A DNA stretch of 13,927 bases, from NCBI GenBank assembly GCA_004553485.1, contig SFLG01000052.1, forward strand, positions 1 through 13,927. The letters run 5' to 3'. Under the pieces are notes generated by a model. It did not search any database. It was not told where the DNA came from and saw only the letters and a program-made list of their open reading frames with translations. Origin of the DNA: Bacteroidales bacterium (GTDB taxonomy: Bacteria > Bacteroidota > Bacteroidia > Bacteroidales > Muribaculaceae). The translations under genes and the position numbers were made by a program. Positions within the stretch are counted from its first letter, which is position 1; the number at the start of each line of letters is the position of its first letter. Shown here piece by piece: positions 8,199-13,927 of the stretch.

Positions 8199-9521
8199 TT
8201 ATAGTTTTGCGTCGTGGTTGAGGGCGGTGACGGTGGAGCTGAAGGCGCCGGTGGCGGTGTAGGTATTGACGGTGTCGCCGGGGTGGAGGGCCGAGATGTC
8301 GGCGACGGCGTGGCCGTCGGCAGACAGTGTCAGCGTGAAGCCGCGGGCCAGGGTGGCCTGGGGCGACAGCAGGTGCAGCTGGGTGTCGAGGCTGTCGATT
8401 TCGGCTTTGTTGCGGCTGACGGCGTTGGCGAGGGCAGGGGGGATGGCGGCGGCGTAGCGGTCGAGCAGGCCGCTGTTGGCGGTCATTATGTTTGTGGCCG
8501 CGGCAAGCACTTTCTGCGACATCAGTGTCACCTCCGGGGCGCGTTTGGCGGTGAAGCCGGCCACCTCCGACGACACGGCGCCGGTCAGCCGCGCCAGCTC
8601 GGCGGCGGTGTCGGCCACGCGTTGCTGCACGGCGTTGTAGATGGCCTGGGCCGCGTTGATGAACTTGGTGTACAGCAGGATGTTGCGGTCGATAATGTAC
8701 TGTGCGACGGCGGTGGGGGTCTTGCAGTGCTGATACGACACGTAGTCGAGCACTGTCTCGTCGCGCTCGTGGCCTATGCCCACCAGCACGGGGATGGGGA
8801 AGCGCGCCACCTCGGCGGCCAGCTCGTAGCTGTCGAAGGCCGCCAGGTCGGTTGTCGAGCCGCCTCCGCGAATTATCACCACGCAGTCCCACCGGTCGGC
8901 CTGGGCACGTATCCGGTCCAGTGCCGCCGACACCTCGGGGACGGTGCGCTCGCCCTGCACGGCGGCCCTGAACAGCCGCACGCTGAAGGCGAAGGCGGGG
9001 ACGGCCTCGGTCAGATGCTTGCAGAAGTCGCCGTAGCCCGCCGCCGAGTCGCCCGAGATGATGGCGATGCGCAGGCAGGGCAGGGGAAAGCGCAGCTGAC
9101 GCTGCAGGGCCGTCAGCCCTTCGGCCTCGAGGCGCGCTATGATCTCGCGGCGGCGCCGGACGGCCTCGCCGAGGGTGTATGATGCGTCGATGGCCTTGAC
9201 GTTGAGCGAGATGCCGAAGGCGGCGCTGTAGCGCACGTCGCACTTAAGCAGCACCTTCATGCCCGACGCCAGCTCGCTGCCCGTGCCGTTGCGGAAGGCC
9301 GTGAAGATTGCGGGCACAAGGTTGGCCCATATCATGGCGCGGATGCGGGCAAGGTTGTTGCCGCGCTCGTCCTTCTGCACAAGCTCGAAGTAGCAGTGGC
9401 GCTTGAGGCCCAGGTCGCTGGTCTCGCCTACCACCCAGACATCGCTGAGCGCGGGGTTGCCGTTGACGGCATTTTCGATGCGCCGGCACAGCTCGAGCAC
9501 GGTAAGTCCGGTCTGCGTCAT
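8199..9521 (-). CDS. xseA: Exodeoxyribonuclease VII large subunit
   Basis: This is the catalytic subunit of exonuclease VII, which works bidirectionally on single-stranded DNA in repair and recombination. The N-terminal 100 residues form the OB-fold DNA-binding domain, with the VWVVGETSDL stretch near residue 29. The catalytic domain shows RGGGS followed by DLAAF near residues 218-229 and GIGHERDETVLD near 248-259, the family's diagnostic motifs. About 440 residues is normal. An in-frame GTG at 9524 precedes the ATG at 9521, and I chose the ATG. The start lies six bases past the stop of the upstream DUF3256-like gene, so the two are probably co-transcribed and perhaps coupled. Confidence 0.94.
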   Translation of the reverse strand: MTQTGLTVLELCRRIENAVNGNPALSDVWVVGETSDLGLKRHCYFELVQKDERGNNLARIRAMIWANLVPAIFTAFRNGTGSELASGMKVLLKCDVRYSAAFGISLNVKAIDASYTLGEAVRRRREIIARLEAEGLTALQRQLRFPLPCLRIAIISGDSAAGYGDFCKHLTEAVPAFAFSVRLFRAAVQGERTVPEVSAALDRIRAQADRWDCVVIIRGGGSTTDLAAFDSYELAAEVARFPIPVLVGIGHERDETVLDYVSYQHCKTPTAVAQYIIDRNILLYTKFINAAQAIYNAVQQRVADTAAELARLTGAVSSEVAGFTAKRAPEVTLMSQKVLAAATNIMTANSGLLDRYAAAIPPALANAVSRNKAEIDSLDTQLHLLSPQATLARGFTLTLSADGHAVADISALHPGDTVNTYTATGAFSSTVTALNHDAKL

Positions 9522-9527
9522 CACGGG

Positions 9528-10160
9528 TCAGTTTTTGTCGAGTTTGAACTTCTTGCCGTTCCAGCTGTACGAGATGGCGGGTCTGAGCCATTTTGCCACG
9601 TCCGCCGCCATCTCGTCGCCGGCCAGCATCGACATCATCGTGTTGGTCCATGTCAGACGCCGTGTGGCGGGGTCGAAGGCCGGGGTGGCCAGGATGAAGG
9701 GCAGCCGGCTCTCCACCTCGTCGCGGTCGGCCTTGCCGGCCTCGGTGAGCCAGTCGTCGAGGCTGTAGTCGGGCACCGTGCCGTCGGCCAGCGGCTGCCA
9801 CGATTTGTCGTAGACCTGTACGCGCCCGTCAAGCTGGGGCATGCGGATGGTCTGCGTCAGCACCAGCAGGGTGTCCGGGCCCGTCGTCAGCAGCGACAGC
9901 GTGCTCTCGGTGAGCGACGAGTCGCGGAACTTCATCGACGTGCTGTCGGCGCCGAGGATGCGCACCGGGTCGTCGACGATATTTTTCGAGTCCACCGACA
10001 TTCCCGACTCGAAGTAGTCGGCCATGTCGAGGCGTGTGGTGTTTTCGAGCAGAGGGAGCTTTGCCTCCGGGGCTTTGAAAAAGTCGAGGGGCGTGCGCGC
10101 CTGCACCTTGGCCGCCGCCAACAGGGCCGCGGCAAGCATTATGCTGACAAATGGTTTCAT
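9528..10160 (-). CDS. DUF3256-like exported protein of unknown function
   Basis: This is an exported protein of about 210 residues. From the ATG at 10160 it begins with a clear Sec signal peptide: MKPF, a hydrophobic core of alanines and leucines, and a likely cleavage after KVQA. The frame also has ATGs at 10184 and 10169, but only the 10160 start puts the lysine directly before the hydrophobic core. The mature part contains a DTLLVLTQTIRMPQLDGRVQVYD-type beta region broken by short loops, and a TRRLTWTNT stretch. Overall the pattern, length and signal peptide resemble the Bacteroidales DUF3256 family, whose function is unknown. I am moderately sure of that family call. It is probably periplasmic and is the first gene of a unit with xseA and xseB. 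Confidence 0.72.
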   Translation of the reverse strand: MKPFVSIMLAAALLAAAKVQARTPLDFFKAPEAKLPLLENTTRLDMADYFESGMSVDSKNIVDDPVRILGADSTSMKFRDSSLTESTLSLLTTGPDTLLVLTQTIRMPQLDGRVQVYDKSWQPLADGTVPDYSLDDWLTEAGKADRDEVESRLPFILATPAFDPATRRLTWTNTMMSMLAGDEMAADVAKWLRPAISYSWNGKKFKLDKN

Positions 10161-10245
10161 ATTCAACATTGTGTGTTGCGGCATCCGGTGCCGCGTGTTG
10201 GAGGGTACATCGCCGGCCGCCGCCGAGACGTCCGGGCCGACAATG

Positions 10246-10253
10246 CAAATTTA
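10246..10253 (-). promoter_or_regulatory. Possible -7 box upstream of the DUF3256-like gene
   Basis: On the - strand TAAATTTG matches TAnnTTTG exactly and overlaps the TAA stop codon of the helicase gene. Transcription would start near 10239, leaving a leader of 55-80 bases. No good -33 TTTG lies at the expected distance, so support is limited to the -7 box and its location. Confidence 0.35.
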
Positions 10254-11899
10254 GCTCATTTTTTTTGATTTGCGGCTCTTGCGGCCCGAAGAAGCGGCAT
10301 AGTCCTTGTCCGGGTCGGCGATTTCGCTATACAGACGCTTGCCCACAAAGTCGCTGCCCTTCAGCGCTCCCACCACGCGGTGGGCGTCGGCTTTGCGGAC
10401 GTCGAAGAGCGAGTAGCCGGGCATGAGGTCGATGCGGCCTACGTCGACGCGCTTGCCGGGCACGATGTGGTTGAGCAGGTCGATGAGGTTGCCGGCGTAG
10501 AAGCCGTCGTTTTTGCCTGCGTTGACGTAGATGCGCTCCATGCCTTTCTCGGCCGTGCGGCGGTCCTTGTCCTTCTCGGTGCGGCGCTCCTTGCGCTCGG
10601 CGTTCTTGCCCTTGCGGTCGGGTTTTTCGTCAATGAAGTCGATGTTGGGGGCATCCTTGTAGTAGTCGAGCAGACGGTTGAACTCGAGCGAGAGGATGCG
10701 CTTGAGCAGGTCCTCGCCCGTCAGCCACGACAGTTTTTTGGACACACCGGGCATGTAGCGGTCTATCTCGGCCTCGTTGACCTGCACCTTTTCGATGCGG
10801 TCGGCAAGGTTGTACAGCTGTTTCTCGATGATGTGCGTGGGAGTGGGGACCTCGCGGCGCTCGAACTTCTTGCCGATTATGCGCTCGATCTCGCGCAGGC
10901 GGCCTTTTTCGCGCGAGTGGATGATGGCGATGGAGATGCCTGTCTTGCCGGCGCGGCCCGTGCGGCCCGAGCGGTGGGTGTAGACGGCGGTGTCGTCGGG
11001 CAGACCGTAGTTGATGACGTGGGTGAGGTCGTCGACGTCGAGGCCGCGGGCGGCGACGTCGGTGGCGACAAGCAACGTTATCACGCGGTCGCGGAACTTG
11101 CGCATGGTGATGTCGCGCTGCTGCTGCGACAGGTCGCCGTGCAAGGCGTCAGCGTTGTAGCCGTCGCGGATGAGGTTGTCGGCAATCTCCTGCGTGTCGC
11201 GGCGCGTGCGGCAGAAGATTATGGCGTAGATGTTGGGGTTGTCGTCGGCGATGCGCTTGAGGGCGAGGTATTTGTCGCGCGCGTTCACCATATAATATAT
11301 GTGTCGCACGTTTTCGGCTCCCTCGTTGCGAGTGCCGATGACCACCTCGACGGGGTCTTTCATAAACTGTTTGGAAATCTTTGCCACCTCGGCGGGCATG
11401 GTGGCCGAGAAGAGGAGCATCTCGCGCTGCTCGGGCACGTGCGAGAGGATGTCGTTGATGGAGTCGACAAATCCCATGTTGAGCATCTCGTCGGCCTCGT
11501 CGAGCACCACGGTGTGCACGTCGTCGAGGTGCACCACGCCGCGGTTTATCAGGTCGATCAGACGTCCCGGTGTCGCCACGATAATCTGGACGCCGCGGCG
11601 CAGGGCGCGTATCTGGCTCTCTATCGACGAGCCGCCGTAGACGGGCAGTACCTCCAGGCCAGGGGTATATTTCGACATGTCGGCAAGGTCGCCGGCAATC
11701 TGCAGGCACAGCTCGCGCGTGGGAGCCAGCACCAGGGCCTGCGGCACATGCCGGCTGAGGACGATGCGCTGAATGACGGGCAGTCCGAAGGCCGCCGTCT
11801 TGCCCGTGCCGGTCTGTGCACGGGCATCGGTATCTCAAATCCCATCTCGGTAATGGCGCGCAGCAAATCATCGCGCACGCCCAGTTCTTCAAAAGTCAT
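10251..11899 (-). pseudogene. DEAD-box RNA helicase (DeaD/DbpA-like), disrupted by deletion and frameshift
   Basis: An ATP-dependent RNA helicase of this type would act in ribosome assembly or mRNA turnover. From the ATG at 11899 the frame reads MTFEELGV and then the start of the Q motif (EMGFEIPMPV), but it shifts out of frame near 11814-11821. The other frame resumes at AQTGTGKTAAFGLP (Walker A) and continues to 10251. It holds PTRELCLQIA, ATPGRL, VLDEADEML, SATMP, ATDVAARGLDV, HRSGRTGRAGKTG and a C-terminal DbpA-type RNA-binding domain. Roughly 18 codons that normally separate the Q-motif glutamine from Walker A are missing, and the loss is not a multiple of three. In the downstream frame a stop precedes Walker A and the first usual start is a GTG at 11747, after it. 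The result is probably non-functional, unless the junction is an assembly error. Confidence 0.85.
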
Positions 11900-11945
11900 G
11901 TCAGTTATGTTCGTTTTGTATTATTTTGCCTTTTTTGTCCAAAAA

Positions 11946-12016
11946 GTAGGGATGCACCCCGGTGCATCCGAAAAATCATGCTTTCGCTCGGCGGATGCTC
12001 CAGGGAGCATCCCTAC
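11946..12016. repeat. REP/BIME-like double hairpin
   Basis: The two outer ends are inverted repeats: GTAGGGATGC (11946-11955) and GCATCCCTAC (12007-12016). Each end also forms its own perfect 9-bp hairpin. The first is GGATGCACC/GGTGCATCC (11950-11958 and 11961-11969). The second is GGATGCTCC/GGAGCATCC (11993-12001 and 12004-12012). Both have 2-nt spacers, and 23 bases separate the hairpins. This paired inverted layout is typical of REP/BIME palindromic repeats. It would sit in the 5' leader of the helicase transcript. Confidence 0.7.
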
Positions 12017-12051
12017 AATCCGAAAACAAGTAACATCTGTCAAAATTCAGA

Positions 12052-12080
12052 CAAAGGTATAACAATTTACCAACCCCAAA
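12052..12080 (-). promoter_or_regulatory. Promoter of the DEAD-box helicase
   Basis: On the - strand TACCTTTG (12052-12059) is a perfect TAnnTTTG -7 box, and TTTG (12077-12080) is a perfect -33 box 17 bp upstream, slightly short of the usual 19-21. Transcription would begin near 12045 and give a leader of about 145 bases that includes the REP-like double hairpin before the ATG at 11899. Confidence 0.5.
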
Positions 12081-12148
12081 AAGTCGACTCCCCGGAAATT
12101 TATTGTGAAAAATGACATTATTTATTCCTATACTCCAAACTGGCAGTT

Positions 12149-12741
12149 TCAGTAGATTGTTGACTCAGGAATGTATTCCCGTATTTTAGGCTCAGATAGC
12201 CAATACATTATCAAACACAGCTTGAGGAATCTTTTGTTGAAATTTAGGCTGTCCGGGCCGGAGAACGCGGCTGCATCATCAGAACTGAATAAAATTCGTC
12301 CCTCCGAATTAATCACGGAAAGGTCTTTGTAAATGCCGGTGTATGGTGCACGTCTTATTCTTTTCATATCTATACCTTCGGTTGAAATTGAATCAAAGGC
12401 CCATGTTAACAGCTCGCAGTTTTTCGAAAATAGTTTAGCCGAATCAATTCTATTTTCTTCTGTCAATTGATTAATGTCGGGGTGTCCCAAATAACTCATC
12501 TTTCCGCTGAAAGCATTGAATCCGCTTTCGGTTTTTACAATTAATGACCATTTATATCCATAGTGCCCGTAAGAATAAAAAATGGCAGGATGTCCTTTTA
12601 CGCGTAAATTCAGCGAATCAGGCAACGCTCGGGACAAAACATTTATGGGCTCGGCAACATCGACGTCTGACAGATGCATTTCGGACGCCGATAATTGATT
12701 AAGAAAAAAACAGCTGCAATTAATAACCAGAATTTTTTCAT
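12149..12741 (-). CDS. Signal-peptide partner of cassette 2 (candidate immunity protein), frameshifted
   Basis: The product is unknown. The ATG at 12741 overlaps the stop of the upstream HExxH gene (ATGA) and encodes a convincing signal peptide, MKKFWLLIAAVFFL. That frame soon leaves the rest of the protein at a run of seven T (12704-12710, - strand sense). One extra T would join it to NQLSASEMHLSDVDV and the remaining 190 or so residues ending at 12149. Without a shift, the long frame opens upstream at 12790 and reads an implausible N-terminus. The C-terminal half (ELLTWAFDSI, LSVINSEGRILFSSD) matches the partner protein at 13025-13507 (SILDWAFDNF, LSLLSNNDQLIVLSS), so the two are paralogues. 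Position after a toxin-tip-like gene suggests an exported immunity protein, which is inference. The frameshift could be real, phase-variable or a sequencing error. Confidence 0.6.
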
Positions 12742-13028
12742 CGGAAAGAGGGTAATAATGAGGGGTTATATACCGGCGTTTTATTTCCATGATTTATTCC
12801 GGTGTTTATGAAAGGGATGCCCATAACTATAAGTATTAAATTTTCGGTTCTAATTGCTTGCTCATGTTGATAATCGCTACTTATACCTGTCGCTATAGAT
12901 CTTCCATGTCCAATTATTTCGTGACCGGTAGTTACAGCTCTACCATGAGGGGGCGTTGTATCGTCATAGGGTATTTTTTCTAAAAGTTTTCGGGCTTCTA
13001 TGAATTCTATTTTCGACAGGATGGTCAC
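12738..13028 (-). CDS. HExxH metallopeptidase-like toxin tip, cassette 2
   Basis: This 96-residue frame lacks an ATG. The best start is a GTG at 13028 that overlaps the stop of the preceding gene (GTGA). It carries H36-E37-I-I-G-H41, the HExxH zinc-binding motif, followed by GRS, and then E62-N-L-I-L as a possible third ligand 21 residues after the second histidine. It ends in NPSLLPSFR. The same architecture and 50-60% of positions recur in the protein at 13509-13817. This HExxH...EN...G arrangement resembles the extreme C-terminal peptidase domains of Bacteroidales Rhs-like polymorphic toxins, from my knowledge of such proteins rather than a search. No signal peptide or Rhs repeats are present, so it looks like a detached toxin tip. 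Expression may depend on coupling with the upstream gene. Confidence 0.6.
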   Translation of the reverse strand: MTILSKIEFIEARKLLEKIPYDDTTPPHGRAVTTGHEIIGHGRSIATGISSDYQHEQAIRTENLILIVMGIPFINTGINHGNKTPVYNPSLLPSFR

Positions 13029-13507
13029 ACTGACTTTTTTTTTAATTCAATATACCACAAATTGATTATAAAAGCTTTTAGCTCTGATAATTTGGTATTA
13101 ATATCCTTGTTGTGAAAAATACGGGATTTTGAAGATAATACAATTAACTGATCGTTGTTGCTCAACAACGAAAGCTGATAGGGTAATGGATTATATCCAT
13201 CTTCAATATTTATTTCGGCTACTATTGTTTCATTTACTATATTATCAAAATTATCAAATGCCCAATCTAAAATGGACGCCTTTTTGCACGTTGTAAGACT
13301 AGTTTGCCCTCTGCCATTATTGATGTGAACATTACATATTGAATCACCGTCATAAACACAGACCGAAATTATACCGAGTTCCAGACGGATGGACTTATGG
13401 ACACCAGTCGTTGTAAAATTAGTATGTATGTCCGTCCTATTACAGCCATGAGAGACTAAATTAGACGTAAAACTGACGTATAATAGAATTATAATTAAAA
13501 ATTTCAT
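13025..13507 (-). CDS. Signal-peptide partner of cassette 1 (candidate immunity protein)
   Basis: This is a 160-residue protein of unknown function. It starts MKFLIIILLYVSF, a clear Sec signal peptide. The following SNLVSHGC has a cysteine at 22 but not a canonical lipobox, so lipidation is uncertain. The mature part shares a DWAF-centred segment and a strand-rich LSLLSNNDQLIVLSS segment with the protein at 12149-12741. The ATG comes one base after the stop of the HExxH gene at 13509, and its own stop overlaps the next HExxH gene, so all are read as one unit. The gene ends in a run of nine A (13035-13043) just before its stop. By position it could neutralise the upstream peptidase-like protein in the periplasm; that role is inferred. 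AT-rich codon use differs sharply from genes before 11900. Confidence 0.65.
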   Translation of the reverse strand: MKFLIIILLYVSFTSNLVSHGCNRTDIHTNFTTTGVHKSIRLELGIISVCVYDGDSICNVHINNGRGQTSLTTCKKASILDWAFDNFDNIVNETIVAEINIEDGYNPLPYQLSLLSNNDQLIVLSSKSRIFHNKDINTKLSELKAFIINLWYIELKKKSV

Positions 13508-13508
13508 A

Positions 13509-13817
13509 TTATCTGAAGTCCGGAAGAGACATGTGATTAGGAATATATTTTTTCACCGGGCTATGTCTCGTACCATCCCTGTACATTGAAGGTATTCCCA
13601 TGACCCTTAGAATAAGATTTTCAACTTGAATTGGTATGACGTGCTGCGATTCAGCCGATGTTAACCCTAATACTAAGGAACGTCCGTGACCAATAACCTC
13701 ATGTCCCAAGGTCGCAGGCCTATTTGTGATAAAAGAGGCATCAGGAGCGTTTAAAATTAAAGTTAACGACCCGGAATTTGTTGGAGTAGTAAAAGCCTCT
13801 CCTGATAATGCTATCAA
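13509..13817 (-). CDS. HExxH metallopeptidase-like toxin tip, cassette 1
   Basis: The 102 residues from a TTG at 13817 include H39-E40-V-I-G-H44 (HExxH), GRSL, a possible third ligand at E66-N-L-I-L, then RVMGIPSMYRDG and the ending MSLPDFR. It is a clear paralogue of the protein at 12738-13028. The frame stays open upstream to 13883 without ATG or GTG, and that stretch (KKLIQPTGYSKYLIAL) also looks coding. The true start is therefore unclear and the protein may be a remnant of a longer toxin. A zinc-dependent peptidase activity is predicted from the motif, and the target is unknown. It is followed after one base by its signal-peptide partner. Resemblance to Rhs-type C-terminal toxin domains is from family knowledge and was not checked by search. 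Confidence 0.6.
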   Translation of the reverse strand: MIALSGEAFTTPTNSGSLTLILNAPDASFITNRPATLGHEVIGHGRSLVLGLTSAESQHVIPIQVENLILRVMGIPSMYRDGTRHSPVKKYIPNHMSLPDFR

Positions 13818-13843
13818 ATATTTAGAATAACCTGTTGGTTGAA

Positions 13844-13927
13844 TTAATTTCTTAAAATATTTATAATGAAAAAGTTGCGCATATCACAGATATTTAGTAA
13901 ATTAGAGGTGAGCAAACCGATAATTGA
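13844..13927 (-). CDS. Possible C-terminus of a third partner protein (partial)
   Basis: An open frame enters from the window edge and ends at a TAA at 13844-13846. Its 27 visible residues end NICDMRNFFIINILRN. The last part resembles the C-terminus of the partner at 13025-13507 (ELKAFIINLWYIELKKK) in its hydrophobic FIIN core and basic end. It lies directly before cassette 1, where another partner protein would be expected. The match is short, so this is tentative. Confidence 0.3.
   Translation of the reverse strand, partial: SIIGLLTSNLLNICDMRNFFIINILRN

Larger units (their letters stand above)
11900..12148. other. Intergenic region at the GC-rich/AT-rich boundary
   Basis: This region separates the helicase from the AT-rich cassette array. 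It contains the promoter match at 12052-12080 and the REP-like double hairpin at 11946-12016. The remainder (12081-12148) shows no gene, terminator or repeat that I can support. An open frame on the + strand (11816-12115) crosses the hairpins and has no protein-like character. Confidence 0.6.

Noticed and set aside
7867..9243. A 458-codon arginine/proline-rich frame on the - strand overlapping xseA, xseB and the tRNA
   Set aside because: It is a shifted-frame reading of xseA and xseB and continues through the tRNA gene, so it is not protein-like.
10380..12062. A 560-codon open frame on the + strand opposite the helicase
   Set aside because: It has no recognisable domain. The opposite strand has all helicase motifs, and the frame crosses the REP-like hairpins.
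12742..12790. The upstream start (12790) of the long frame for the cassette 2 partner
   Set aside because: It gives an N-terminus unlike a signal peptide and overlaps the HExxH gene by about 50 bases, whereas the ATG at 12741 encodes a textbook signal peptide and forms an ATGA junction.
13005..13050. CRISPR-like or tandem short repeats in the AT-rich part
   Set aside because: The homology between cassettes is at protein level with diverged DNA. There are no regularly spaced identical repeats.

Overview
The window looks like a chromosomal segment of a gut-type Bacteroidales bacterium, plausibly a high-GC lineage such as Muribaculaceae. This rests on the glpABC/glpT layout, a DUF3256-like protein beside the exonuclease VII genes, a DeaD-type helicase with a DbpA-like C-terminus, and several close matches to the Bacteroidetes promoter (-33 TTTG / -7 TAnnTTTG). 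The genus assignment is inference. No rRNA gene, CRISPR array or transposase was seen.

Positions 1-6705 (+ strand) hold a glycerol-3-phosphate locus: glpA, glpB and glpC (anaerobic glycerol-3-phosphate dehydrogenase), glpT (a transporter of the organophosphate:phosphate antiporter family) and a HAD subclass IIA phosphatase. Together they would import glycerol-3-phosphate and oxidise it to dihydroxyacetone phosphate, passing electrons to the quinone pool. The phosphatase may act on a related phosphoester. A gap with two perfect palindromes (6706-6977) separates this from a ZIP-family metal transporter (6978-7754). A strong bidirectional hairpin follows, and it ends on the last base of a convergent tRNA-Arg(CCU) gene.

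Positions 7833-11899 (- strand) carry, in transcription order, a DEAD-box RNA helicase, a DUF3256-like exported protein, xseA, xseB and the tRNA. The helicase is broken. A deletion with a frameshift removes the segment between the Q motif and the Walker A motif, so the ATP-binding motif can no longer be read from the normal start. A promoter match and a 71-bp REP/BIME-like double hairpin lie upstream of it.

Positions 12149-13927 (- strand) change abruptly to AT-rich sequence. They hold a tandem array of tightly coupled gene pairs. Each pair is a short HExxH metallopeptidase-like protein, resembling the detached C-terminal tip of an Rhs-type polymorphic toxin, followed by a paralogous signal-peptide protein. 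At least two units are present, and a possible third enters from the window edge. Homopolymer tracts lie exactly where they change which frames are joined. I read this as an orphan toxin-tip/immunity cassette array, and it is the most interesting part of the window.
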